A stretch of DNA of 36,610 nt from Prevotellamassilia timonensis (GCF_900106785.1 NZ_LT629844.1:728988-765597), one strand, 5' to 3'. Counted from the first letter of the stretch, positions 8,684 through 16,535 are shown. Numbers and translations are program-made. The notes: generated from the letters alone by a model not told the origin.

Positions 8684-10831
8684 ATGAAAGTCTACAATTC
8701 GCACGAGATCAAAAACATTGCCCTCCTTGGTAACGATGGCTCAGGCAAGACCACGCTCACTGAAGCCTTGCTTTTTGAATGTGGTCAAATAAAACGTCGT
8801 GGACGCATTACGGCTAAAAATACGGTGTCGGACTATTTTCCCGTTGAGCAGGACTATGGTTATTCCGTTTTCTCTACAGTGTTCCACACCGAGTGGAAAG
8901 GCAAAAAACTCAACATTATCGACTGTCCGGGTTCGGACGACTTTGTAGGTGCAGCACTTACTGCCTTAAATGTAACCGATACAGCATTGCTGCTCATCAA
9001 TGGCCAGTTTGGGCCAGAGGTGGGTACGCAAAACCACTTCCGTTACACCGAAAAACTGCACAAGCCCGTCATATTCTTGGTTAACCAGCTTGACTCTGAC
9101 AGCTGTGACTACGATACCGTAGTTGACGACCTTCAGAGCATTTATGGCCAAAAGGTAGTGCCCGTGCAATATCCAGTCAAGACAGGGCCTGACTTCAACG
9201 CCTTGATTGATGTGATATTGATGAAAAAACTCACTTGGGGCCCCGATGGCGGCGAACCACAGCTTGAGGACATACCGGCCGAAGAGAAAGACAAGGCAGA
9301 GGCCATGCACAAAGCCTTGGTTGAGGCCGCAGCCGAAAATGATGAGGGACTGATGGAGAAGTTCTTCGAGACAGAACATCTCACCGAGGACGAAATGCGC
9401 GAAGGCATACGCAAGGGCATGGTTACGCGCAGCATCTTCCCCGTATTCTGCGTTTGTGCGTCGAAAAATATGGGCGTAGGCCGACTCATGGAATTCCTTG
9501 GCAATGTAGTGCCTTTTGTAGACGAAATGCCCGCAGTGCATAATACACGTGGCGAGGAGGTGAAACCCGACCCCGCCGGTCCCACTTCTATCTATTTCTT
9601 CAAGACAGGTGTCGAACCCCATATTGGCGAGGTGCAGTACTTCAAGGTGATGAGCGGCACCGTGCACGAGGGCGACGACCTGGCCAATGCCGACCGCGGC
9701 TCGAAGGAGCGCATGGCACAGATATTTGTGTGCTCGGGCGCCTCGCGCGAAAAGGTTGAGCAACTCCAGGCTGGCGACATCGGTTGCACGGTCAAGCTCA
9801 AAGATGTGCGTACCGGCAACACACTCAATGGCAGGGACTGCGAGAACCGTTTCAACTTCATTAAATACCCCAATCCAAAATACACCCGTGCCATTAAGGC
9901 CGCCAACGAGGCCGACACAGAAAAGATGATGGCTGCCCTCAACCGCATGCGGCAGGAGGACCCCACTTGGGAGGTGGAGCAAAGCAAAGAGTTGCGCCAG
10001 ATATTGGTGCATGGCCAAGGCGAATTCCACTTGCGCACACTGAAATGGCGTTTGGAGAACCTTGACAAAATTCCCGTAGAGTTTTATGAGCCGCGCATAC
10101 CCTACCGCGAAACCATCACCAAGGCCGCACGTGCCGACTATCGACACAAAAAGCAGAGTGGCGGTGCTGGTCAGTTTGGCGAGGTACACCTCGTGGTAGA
10201 ACCTTATAGCGACGGCATGCCCGACCCCACAGTCTACAAGTTTGGCGGTCAGGAAATTCGTGTCACCATCAAGGGCAAGGAAGAGATACCCTTGGAGTGG
10301 GGTGGTAAACTCGTGTTCATCAATTCAGTAGTAGGTGGTGCCATCGATGCACGCTTTATGCCGGCCATACTGAAGGGCATCATGAGCCGTATGGAGCAAG
10401 GACCGCTTACAGGCAGCTATGCCCGCGATGTACGTGTGGTAGTGTATGATGGCAAGATGCACCCGGTTGACTCTAACGAACTCTCATTCATGCTTGCAGG
10501 CCGCAATGCCTTTAGCCTGGCATTCAAGGAGGCCGGGCCAAAGATTCTTGAACCCATCTACGATGTAGAAGTGTTCGTGCCGGCCGACAAGATGGGCGAT
10601 GTCATGAGCGACCTCCAGGGCCGCCGCGGCCTGATTGTGGGCATGAGCAGCGAAAACGGTTACGAAAAGCTCCAAGCCAAGGTGCCGCTCAAGGAAATGT
10701 CAAACTATTCTACCTCACTCAGTTCGCTCACAGGTGGCCGTGCTTCGTTCATCATGAAGTTTGCCAGCTACGAACTTGTGCCGGGCGACTTGCAGAAGAA
10801 ACTCATCGAGGCACACGAGGCCGAAGGCTGA
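8684..10831 (+). CDS. EF-G paralogue EF-G2 (GTPase-defective type)
   Basis: A 715-residue translational GTPase-fold protein with the five-domain EF-G layout. The start at 8684 (MKVYNSHEIKNIALLG) fits the Bacteroidetes EF-G2 family; the longer frame from 8636 adds a basic peptide with no family match. The P-loop GNDGSGKTT (residues 16-24) is kept. However, the switch motifs differ from EF-G: RGITI is replaced by YGYSV, the catalytic His of DTPGHVDF is Ser84 (DCPGSDDF), and NKxD is NQLD (134-137). Such paralogues in Bacteroides are reported to support translocation without GTP hydrolysis and to matter in the gut under carbon limitation, under control of the regulator Cur. I infer the same here. 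Domain IV/V blocks (YRHKKQSGGAGQFGEV, LQGRRGLIVGM) are conserved. Hairpins follow the stop. Confidence 0.92.
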   Translation: MKVYNSHEIKNIALLGNDGSGKTTLTEALLFECGQIKRRGRITAKNTVSDYFPVEQDYGYSVFSTVFHTEWKGKKLNIIDCPGSDDFVGAALTALNVTDTALLLINGQFGPEVGTQNHFRYTEKLHKPVIFLVNQLDSDSCDYDTVVDDLQSIYGQKVVPVQYPVKTGPDFNALIDVILMKKLTWGPDGGEPQLEDIPAEEKDKAEAMHKALVEAAAENDEGLMEKFFETEHLTEDEMREGIRKGMVTRSIFPVFCVCASKNMGVGRLMEFLGNVVPFVDEMPAVHNTRGEEVKPDPAGPTSIYFFKTGVEPHIGEVQYFKVMSGTVHEGDDLANADRGSKERMAQIFVCSGASREKVEQLQAGDIGCTVKLKDVRTGNTLNGRDCENRFNFIKYPNPKYTRAIKAANEADTEKMMAALNRMRQEDPTWEVEQSKELRQILVHGQGEFHLRTLKWRLENLDKIPVEFYEPRIPYRETITKAARADYRHKKQSGGAGQFGEVHLVVEPYSDGMPDPTVYKFGGQEIRVTIKGKEEIPLEWGGKLVFINSVVGGAIDARFMPAILKGIMSRMEQGPLTGSYARDVRVVVYDGKMHPVDSNELSFMLAGRNAFSLAFKEAGPKILEPIYDVEVFVPADKMGDVMSDLQGRRGLIVGMSSENGYEKLQAKVPLKEMSNYSTSLSSLTGGRASFIMKFASYELVPGDLQKKLIEAHEAEG

Positions 10832-10848
10832 TCAGTCATTGGTTCGCA

Positions 10849-10870
10849 AGAGTTGTTTAAGAACAACTCT
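10849..10870. terminator. Hairpin after EF-G2
   Basis: AGAGTTGTT and AACAACTCT form a perfect 9-bp stem with a 4-base loop, 17 bp after the EF-G2 stop. The following tail is not T-rich. Confidence 0.5.
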
Positions 10871-10891
10871 GTCATATAACAAAACGACATA

Positions 10892-10946
10892 AACGACAAT
10901 AGAGACAATGGTGACAATATAGTCAATCGTTGTCTCTATTGTCGTT
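10892..10946. repeat. Perfect 17-bp inverted repeat
   Basis: Arms AACGACAATAGAGACAA and TTGTCTCTATTGTCGTT are separated by 21 bases. There is no T run. It lies between the EF-G2 terminator hairpin and repeat copy 1. Confidence 0.75.
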
Positions 10947-10956
10947 ATAATAAATT

Positions 10957-11092
10957 ATTGCTTCTATATAACAAAGTTCAAATATCATCTTTGTTATTAT
11001 CTCTACTTGTTTGCCATTCTGGCAAAGGGAACTGTCCGGTAACAAGCACCAAACGCTACCTCTAATGGCGACGCGTCCCGCGTCGGTTTTTT
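10957..11092 (+). repeat. Interspersed three-hairpin repeat, copy 1
   Basis: The first 84 bp (10957-11040) match 15751-15834 with two differences. The unit contains hairpin 1 (ATAACAAAG / CTTTGTTAT), hairpin 2 (TTTGCC / GGCAAA) and, after a variable stretch, hairpin 3 CGACGCG-TCC-CGCGTCG followed by T6 (11069-11092). Hairpin 3 is a good intrinsic terminator. A small reading frame on the minus strand here looks like chance. Confidence 0.8.
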
Positions 11093-11263
11093 CCAGCAGC
11101 CTCGTCCCGCGTTTCCTTATATTATTTTGTGCTTTACGGGACACCTGTTTTTCACAACAGCTTTACTGGAAAGAGATAAATATAATTTGTCTGCACTCTG
11201 CACTTTTTGTCTGCACTGCGTTGATAATCAGCGTGTTTTGGCGTGTATACAAACGTGTAAAGT

Positions 11264-11343
11264 GTCTGCACTCATCTGCACTCGTCTACACTCATCTGCA
11301 CTCGTCTGCACTCGTCTGCAGTCATCTGCACTCGTCTGCACGA
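11264..11343. repeat. 10-bp tandem repeat, eight units
   Basis: Eight consecutive 10-bp units of consensus GTCTGCACTC (variants ATCTGCACTC, GTCTACACTC). The flanks contain further scattered copies of the GTCTGCAC core. It is non-coding and shares the core with the 21-bp array at 35083-35229. Confidence 0.85.
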
Positions 11344-11703
11344 AACGGGAGTCAGATCTTGAGGGGAAGGCGCCGTTTTCTGTAATGGGAGGGGGAGTTT
11401 ATGGTAACGGGAGGTAGAAGAATCAAATTCTCCGACAAGAAATCCGCTCGCCTTGTACTCAATTTTGTGAGTGACAGAGTGCAGCCAACTGCGGGTGCAA
11501 GTGCACGGGTAAGTGCATTGGCGTGCAGACAGTGTGTATATTAAAAGTGATGTTGTCTACACTCTTGAAATAGCTGATTTATAATGATTTATGTGCAATT
11601 AGTGCAGAGTGTAGACAAAAATGCTTTTTATAGTTTTTATTGCTGTACGGTGAAACAAGCAATAAAAATAATGTTGATATCCTTTTTATTGCCGATTATT
11701 TTG
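11344..11703. other. Gene-free spacer with an inverted repeat
   Basis: No convincing ORF. It contains more degenerate GTGCAG/GTGCAAGTGCA motifs (11478-11530) and a perfect 13-bp inverted repeat, TTGTCTACACTCT (11553-11565) with AGAGTGTAGACAA (11606-11618), around a 40-base loop. The DNA becomes AT-rich from about 11540 onward. Confidence 0.6.
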
Positions 11704-11711
11704 TATCTTTG
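11704..11711 (+). promoter_or_regulatory. -7 box (TATCTTTG) for a structured RNA
   Basis: TATCTTTG matches TAnnTTTG exactly. Initiation about 7-9 bp downstream would put the first base at the 5' end of the paired stem that starts at 11720. No clear TTTG -33 box is present. Confidence 0.6.
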
Positions 11712-11719
11712 TACATATC

Positions 11720-11839
11720 AAGTCCGCATACAATTTTCATAAGCCTAACTTTTGAGGTTAAACATTTGTTTAGAAACTCAACTATACAACTATTGTGACG
11801 AAAGAGCACGTTTATAGGACAAGGAATTGTGGCGGACTT
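11720..11839 (+). ncRNA. Candidate structured RNA, class unknown
   Basis: The ends pair as a long closing stem: AAGTCCGC (11720-11727) with GCGGACTT (11832-11839), then after a small internal loop ACAATTTT (11730-11737) with GGAATTGT (11823-11830, two wobbles). Inside, TTGAG (11752-11756) can pair with CTCAA. CTATA-c-AAC can pair with GTTTATAG, enclosing a GTG/CAC hairpin with loop ACGAAAGAG. The result is a three-way junction of about 120 nt. The 5' end sits where transcription from the -7 box should begin. I do not recognise it as 6S, SRP, tmRNA or RNase P RNA. It might instead be a long structured leader of the RhuM gene 290 bp downstream. Confidence 0.5.
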
Positions 11840-12126
11840 TACTTTATATTTTCGTCTTAGTGAACACTCGAGGAATTTGTATTTGGTTCTTTATCTCGAC
11901 TGGCTTATAAATCAAATTTTTATGTAGATTTGTTGTATTCCACATTATGCTTGCAACAATACGAGCTGTTTCGTGTTTTTATCTAATTGCAACTGGATTA
12001 AGGTGATTGTAATATTTCCTGTAGGGCAACGGTTGCAAAAGTCATAGGTGATAGGAAAGAAATGAGGTTATTTCAAAAGACACCAAACATACAATAGTCG
12101 GATATAAAAGGTAAACAAATAGTTTT
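11840..12126 (+). other. AT-rich leader before the RhuM gene
   Basis: No ORF with recognisable content. TTGCAAC (11987-11993) can pair with GTTGCAA (12032-12038). No consensus TAnnTTTG box is obvious here, so RhuM may depend on the promoter at 11704. Confidence 0.4.
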
Positions 12127-13158
12127 ATGGCAAAGAAATTTGAAATACGAAACAGTACGGCGGAGTTTTTGACTTTTGTGGCAGAAGGTAAAGAACAAGG
12201 TATACAAGTGCTATATAAAGATGAAACAGTGTGGGCTACGCAAAAGGCCATGGCCGTGCTTTTTGATTGTTCTGCTGACAACATCGGTTTGCATCTGAAG
12301 AATATATATGATACGAATGAATTGAACAAGGAGGCAACTACCGAGAAAATCTCGGTAGTTCAACAGGAAGGTGCGAGAGAGGTTCGGCGCAACACGTTGT
12401 TCTATAACCTCGATGCCATCATCTCCGTGGGCTATCGTGTCAACTCCATTCGTGCCACACAGTTCCGCCAATGGTGTACCTATGTTATCCGGCAGTTCTC
12501 GCTCCGGGGCTATATCATAGACAAGAAGCGTATGGAGAACGGTTCGTTCATAGGTGAGGACTATTTTGAGCATTTGTTAGCAGAAATACGTGAGATTAGA
12601 TTGAGTGAACGAAGATTTTACCAAAAGCTCACAGATATATATGCTACAGCTGTTGACTACAATAAGGATGCACCTACCACACGTCTGTTTTATAAAAAAG
12701 TTCAGAATAAGATGCATTATGCAGTGCATGGGCATACTGCGGCAGAACTTATCGTAGAAAGAGCCAATGCGGAGAAAGAGCATATGGGACTGACCACTTG
12801 GGAGAATGCGCCTGATGGAAAGATTGTCAAGCCAGATGTGAGTATCGCCAAGAACTATCTAAAACAAGTGGAACTTGAAGATATGGGAAAACTTGTCAAC
12901 TCTGTGCTTGACTTAGCAGAACGTATGGCAAATCGACATATACCAATGACTATGGAAGATTGGGCTAAACGTATTGATATTATTCTTGAAGCTGGAGGTG
13001 ATGCCGTATTACATGATGCAGGAAAGGTTTCTGCTGAATTTGCCAAGAGCTTTGCAGAGTCAGAGTTTGAGAAGTATCGTGTGATACAAGACAAATTATT
13101 CAACTCTGATTTTGATAAATTCAATTCTTCTTTACCGTTTGACGATGATAAGAATTGA
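12127..13158 (+). CDS. RhuM family protein
   Basis: A 343-residue protein matching the RhuM (virulence RhuM) family over its whole length. The N-terminal part (IQVLYKDETVWATQKAMAVLFDCS) resembles the DNA-binding-like module shared with phage antirepressor-type proteins. The central signature REVRRNTLFYNLDAIISVGYRVNS and FRQWCTYVIRQFSLRGYIID is strongly conserved in the family. The C-terminal part contains YKKVQNKMHYAVHGHTAAELI. The biochemical role is unknown; relatives sit in pathogenicity islands, prophages and near restriction-modification loci. Here it is alone, AT-richer than its neighbours, between repeats and behind a structured leader, which suggests horizontal origin. A 10-bp hairpin lies inside the CDS (12336-12360), where an exact stem coincides with the codons for TTEKISVV. 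Confidence 0.85.
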   Translation: MAKKFEIRNSTAEFLTFVAEGKEQGIQVLYKDETVWATQKAMAVLFDCSADNIGLHLKNIYDTNELNKEATTEKISVVQQEGAREVRRNTLFYNLDAIISVGYRVNSIRATQFRQWCTYVIRQFSLRGYIIDKKRMENGSFIGEDYFEHLLAEIREIRLSERRFYQKLTDIYATAVDYNKDAPTTRLFYKKVQNKMHYAVHGHTAAELIVERANAEKEHMGLTTWENAPDGKIVKPDVSIAKNYLKQVELEDMGKLVNSVLDLAERMANRHIPMTMEDWAKRIDIILEAGGDAVLHDAGKVSAEFAKSFAESEFEKYRVIQDKLFNSDFDKFNSSLPFDDDKN

Positions 13159-13167
13159 AAGCCAAAA

Positions 13168-13200
13168 GGGGATGAGGTGACTCAACATCACCCCATCCTC
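13168..13200 (+). terminator. Hairpin after RhuM
   Basis: GGGGATGAGGTGA and TCACCCCATCCTC form a 13-bp stem (one wobble, one mismatch) with a 7-base loop, 9 bp after the stop. The tail is only weakly T-rich. Confidence 0.55.
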
Positions 13201-13655
13201 AGCTTACTTGTCTATGTATGATGCAATAAAATATACAATCGAAATGACCGTATAAAGGGAACACGGCAAAAAAACAAAGCAAAGCCTTTACCCAACCATT
13301 CGACAACCAAGCTCCTTCATTTCTTGACATCATATTAGACATGTCATAGAAATGGCGAGTGAGGATTTCCTTATTTTCCTTTCGGTGGTCTTCAAGAAGT
13401 TTGGAGACTCATCGCCAAGGATTTTCTTTCTGTTATCTGTCAGAACGGTGTCGTTTTTAATGCCGATTTTGAACACCCTGCCTGTAAGGGCAAAAGCATT
13501 AAAACGTGCTTCGGAGTTTTACTGGACAACAATAATCGTAAAACTATAACTCTACCTCTGTTTCTGATGAAGCTTACCCATACTTGTGGGGCCTTTATCG
13601 AAAGTTAAATACGGTAATCATTGTTAAGCTAATCATATTTTACCTCTCATGTTTA
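13201..13655. other. Intergenic stretch with a possible gene remnant
   Basis: No complete gene. A stop-bounded frame on the plus strand (13363-13608, 81 codons, no ATG at its beginning) has a protein-like composition (for example VWRLIAKDFLSVICQNG) and may be a remnant. A different overlapping frame with an ATG (13352-13549) has no recognisable content. I see nothing else. Confidence 0.3.
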
Positions 13656-13663
13656 TACCTTTG
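13656..13663 (+). promoter_or_regulatory. -7 box (TACCTTTG) for kup
   Basis: TACCTTTG fits the consensus exactly and lies 53 bp before the chosen kup ATG. It rules out the longer GTG frame starting at 13663, which would begin inside the promoter. Confidence 0.65.
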
Positions 13664-13716
13664 TGCGCATTTATGACAATCTAAAGGATAACAAGGATAA
13701 CACTGTTAGAATAAAC

Positions 13717-15687
13717 ATGAGAGAAGTTATAGGAAATTCAGTAGCTTGCAATCATCATAAAGTAGGTTTCGTGGGATTGCTCGTTACACTGGGTATCGTG
13801 TTTGGCGATATCGGTACATCACCCCTCTATGTGATGAAGGCAATATTACATACAGGCGAAACCATTGACGAGAACACCATATTGGGCGCCTTGTCCTGCA
13901 TCATTTGGACTCTCACCCTACAAACCACCATCAAATATGTATGTGTGGCGCTGCGTGCCGACAACAAAGGCGAGGGAGGTATCTTTGCCCTCTATGCCTT
14001 GCTGCGTCGACTCAAGAGTAAGTGGATTTACATATTGGCGATCATTGGCGCCAGCACTTTGCTGGCAGATGGTATCATCACCCCTGCCATCACGGTTACC
14101 ACAGCCATCGAAGGACTCGAAAGTATTAGTCCCGATCTGCCTGTCATTCCTATCACGATTGCCATCGTCACCATTATATTCTTCGTGCAGCGCTTTGGCA
14201 CAGAGAGCATTGGCAAGTCGTTTGGCGTGTTCATGCTGCTATGGTTCTTGTTGTTAGGTGTGGTGGGAGTTTTTAGCATAACTTCTTATCCGTTGATACT
14301 GAAAGCTGTCAACCCATATTATGCTGTAATGTTGCTGGTTAAATCGCCACAATGGTTCTTAATACTGGGTGCAGTATTTCTCTGTACCACTGGTGCTGAG
14401 GCTCTGTACTCCGACTTGGGACATTGTGGCCGGAAGAATATCGCTGTCAGCTGGGCTTTTGTGAAGACCATGCTCATTCTTAACTATCTGGGACAGGGAG
14501 CATGGGTGTTGAACCATGTGGACACGGCATTGTCCGTGAACCCGTTCTTTTCCATCATGCCGCGCGGCATGTTGTTTTTCGCCATTATCATGGCCACAGG
14601 TGCAGCAATTGTTGCGAGTCAGGCACTTATCAGTGGCACCTTCTCCATATTGAGCGAAGCCATGAACCTGCACTTCTGGCCACGTATGCGAATCAAGCAC
14701 CCCACCCAGGTAAAGGGGCAGATTTATATTCCTACGATCAACCTTGCCATGTACATCGGTGTGGTTCTTATCATTCTACTGTTTCGCGACTCCTCACACA
14801 TGGAAGCTGCCTACGGACTCGCTATCACCATCACCATGCTGATGACCACCTTGCTGCTTGGTTTTTACTTGCACAGCAAGAGAGTGGCGTGGGGATTTAC
14901 GCTATTGTTTATGGGTATATACTGCACCCTCGAAGCCATCTTCCTGGTAGCCAATCTGTCGAAGTTTCTTGCAGGAGGCTGGTGCACGATGCTTATTGGC
15001 GGAATTCTCTTCCTGATGATGTATGTATGGTTCAGAGCCATAAAAATACGCGGTAATTATATCAGTTCTAAACCGCTGGTTGACTATTATCAGATTATCT
15101 CCGACATCAAAGCCGACGAAAGCATTCCAAAGTATGCGTCCAACCTTGTTTATATAAACCATGCCGAAAAGGAGGGATCCGTAGATGACAAGTTGCTCTA
15201 TTCCATCATCAACAAGCAGCCTAAGCGTGCCGATCATTACTGGCTTGTCAATATGGTCTTTGTTGATACTCCTGACACGCTGGAATACAGCTGTGAAACT
15301 TTGATACCAAACACCCTGTACAGCATAACGATGTACATAGGTTTCCGCATAGAACCCCGGGTGAGTCTCTATCTGAGACAGGTGGTAGAAGATTTGGTAG
15401 ATAGCAAAAAGGTGGATCTGACCAGTACGTACGCCTCGCTTCGCAAGAATGGAATTCCTGGTGATTTCCGATTTGTTATCATTCATCGTGTGTATTACCC
15501 GGAGAGTTTCGGCAATCGCCAGCAGAATTTACTGATGAGCATCTATGCCATCATCAGCAAGATCGGTGTTGGCGAACCTAAGGCGTTGGGGCTTGACACG
15601 TCGATGGTGGTGGTAGAACGTGTGCCGCTCATCATAAACCAACGTAACCGGCGCATCAGGCGCATCTCGCAGATTGTGGAAGAGTAA
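13717..15687 (+). CDS. kup: Kup-type low-affinity potassium uptake permease
   Basis: A 656-residue transporter. The first helix contains the family hallmark VTLGIVFGDIGTSPLYVMKA, and about 12 membrane helices follow to roughly residue 440. Conserved blocks include NKGEGGIFALYALLRR, LLADGIITPAITVTTAIEGLE and GAEALYSDLGHCGRKNI. A cytoplasmic C-terminal domain of about 200 residues ends VERVPLIINQRNRRIRRISQIVEE. It would take up K+ with protons at the inner membrane. The start at 13717 follows the -7 box. It is a single-gene unit with its own promoter and a strong terminator, and it is flanked by the RhuM island and a repeat. Confidence 0.95.
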   Translation: MREVIGNSVACNHHKVGFVGLLVTLGIVFGDIGTSPLYVMKAILHTGETIDENTILGALSCIIWTLTLQTTIKYVCVALRADNKGEGGIFALYALLRRLKSKWIYILAIIGASTLLADGIITPAITVTTAIEGLESISPDLPVIPITIAIVTIIFFVQRFGTESIGKSFGVFMLLWFLLLGVVGVFSITSYPLILKAVNPYYAVMLLVKSPQWFLILGAVFLCTTGAEALYSDLGHCGRKNIAVSWAFVKTMLILNYLGQGAWVLNHVDTALSVNPFFSIMPRGMLFFAIIMATGAAIVASQALISGTFSILSEAMNLHFWPRMRIKHPTQVKGQIYIPTINLAMYIGVVLIILLFRDSSHMEAAYGLAITITMLMTTLLLGFYLHSKRVAWGFTLLFMGIYCTLEAIFLVANLSKFLAGGWCTMLIGGILFLMMYVWFRAIKIRGNYISSKPLVDYYQIISDIKADESIPKYASNLVYINHAEKEGSVDDKLLYSIINKQPKRADHYWLVNMVFVDTPDTLEYSCETLIPNTLYSITMYIGFRIEPRVSLYLRQVVEDLVDSKKVDLTSTYASLRKNGIPGDFRFVIIHRVYYPESFGNRQQNLLMSIYAIISKIGVGEPKALGLDTSMVVVERVPLIINQRNRRIRRISQIVEE

Positions 15688-15693
15688 GAAACA

Positions 15694-15745
15694 AAAACGA
15701 CTGACTTTAGGCGTTGAGCCTAAAATCAGTCGTTTTCGTGTTTTT
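15694..15745 (+). terminator. Intrinsic terminator of kup
   Basis: A 19-bp stem with one mismatch (AAAACGACTGACTTTAGGC with 15718-15736), a 5-base loop, and a T-rich tail CGTGTTTTT. It begins 7 bp after the kup stop. Confidence 0.88.
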
Positions 15746-15750
15746 AGAAT

Positions 15751-15911
15751 ATTGCTTCTATATAACAAAGTTCAAATATCATCTTTGTTATTATCTCTGC
15801 TTGTTTGCCATTCTGGCAAAGGGAACTATCCGGTGAAACGTAAACATGCGAACGGACTCAAGCACCCAACGCTACCTCTAATGGGGGCGACGCGTCCCGC
15901 GTCGGTTTTTT
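15751..15911 (+). repeat. Interspersed three-hairpin repeat, copy 2
   Basis: 15751-15834 matches 10957-11040 with two differences. An insertion containing ACATGCGAACGGACTCAA follows, and the unit ends in the same CGACGCG-TCC-CGCGTCG stem plus T6 (15888-15911). As in copy 1, it lies directly after a gene's terminator hairpin. Confidence 0.8.
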
Positions 15912-15955
15912 AGCAGCTTCGTCCCGTGGGAAAATGCGATGTTCATACACGAAAT

Positions 15956-15997
15956 AAAGGCTCACAGTCAGCGGTACACGTCTGTCTGTGAGCCTTT
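15956..15997. terminator. 12-bp perfect hairpin inside the repeat region
   Basis: AAAGGCTCACAG pairs perfectly with CTGTGAGCCTTT around an 18-base loop. It lies midway between repeat copy 2 and its inverted partner. The outer A/T bases would make it work in either direction. Confidence 0.5.
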
Positions 15998-16008
15998 GTC
16001 TTGAAATC

Positions 16009-16124
16009 CGACGCGGGACGCGTCGCCCCCATTAGTGCTTGCGTTTAGTGGTAGCGTTTAATAGCGTTTGGTGGTAGCACTTAGTAGTAGCGTTTGGAGT
16101 TTGAGTCCGTTCGCATGTTTGCGT
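16009..16124 (-). repeat. Inverted partial copy of the interspersed repeat
   Basis: It carries the CGACGCG/CGCGTCG hairpin in reverse (16009-16025), the CATTAG-GTGCTT block, a degenerate 10-13 bp tandem (GCGTTTAGTGGTA-like units, 16041-16098) and the reverse complement of the 15838-15861 block at 16101-16124. Together with copy 2 it makes a ~290-bp inverted structure downstream of panD. Confidence 0.7.
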
Positions 16125-16184
16125 TTTATGAGCTTTATTTTGGGGGTATCTCCAAAAGGTGTTGCCTCGTTGCTGGCCTTGATG

Positions 16185-16535
16185 TCAGCCAAGCTTGTTG
16201 TGAGCGCCTTCGGGGAAGATGACCTGTGGACGGAAGTCCTTGGCTTCGGCCGGCTCCATCTGTGCGTATGACATGATGATGACCTCGTCGCCCACCTGGA
16301 ACATGCGGGCAGCCGCACCATTCAAGCAGATGCAACCCGAACCGCGCGGACCAGCTATGACGTAGGTAACCACGCGTTCGCCATTCATGTTGTTGACCAC
16401 ATGCACTTGCTCACCGGCTATGATGCCGCTGGCGTCCATAAGGTCTTGGTCGATGGTGATGCTGCCCATGTAGTGAAGGTTTGCCTCGGTTACGATGGCA
16501 CAGTGTATTTTTGATTTCAGCAGTGTGAGCAGCAT
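16185..16535 (-). CDS. panD: Aspartate 1-decarboxylase
   Basis: A 116-residue pyruvoyl enzyme that converts L-aspartate to beta-alanine for pantothenate synthesis. The self-processing site is Gly24-Ser25 in HYMGSITID; cleavage there makes the beta chain and the pyruvoyl-bearing alpha chain. Thr57 and Tyr58 (RVVTYVIAG) and Asn72 (CLNGAAARM) are the other expected active-site residues. The length matches the family (about 115-127). It starts 3 bp after the panC stop, so panC-panD form an operon whose two products join beta-alanine supply to its use. Confidence 0.96.
   Translation of the reverse strand: MLLTLLKSKIHCAIVTEANLHYMGSITIDQDLMDASGIIAGEQVHVVNNMNGERVVTYVIAGPRGSGCICLNGAAARMFQVGDEVIIMSYAQMEPAEAKDFRPQVIFPEGAHNKLG

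Noticed and set aside
8966-10189. Long 407-codon open frame antisense to EF-G2
   Set aside because: It is a shadow of the strongly biased EF-G2 coding frame; no recognisable domain, and EF-G2 is certain.
10923-11144. 73-codon minus-strand frame over repeat copy 1
   Set aside because: It overlaps hairpins and the repeat, and is not kept in copy 2, so it is not a likely gene.
11264-11343. CRISPR or iteron-type origin
   Set aside because: 10-bp units without spacers; no rep gene nearby, and the neighbours are chromosomal housekeeping genes.
11720-11839. Retron ncRNA
   Set aside because: Paired ends resemble a retron a1/a2 stem, but there is no reverse transcriptase within the window and no typical msd hairpin.
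13352-13549. 65-codon gene upstream of kup
   Set aside because: Phe/Leu/Ser-rich translation with no motif, and an overlapping frame looks more protein-like; neither is convincing.
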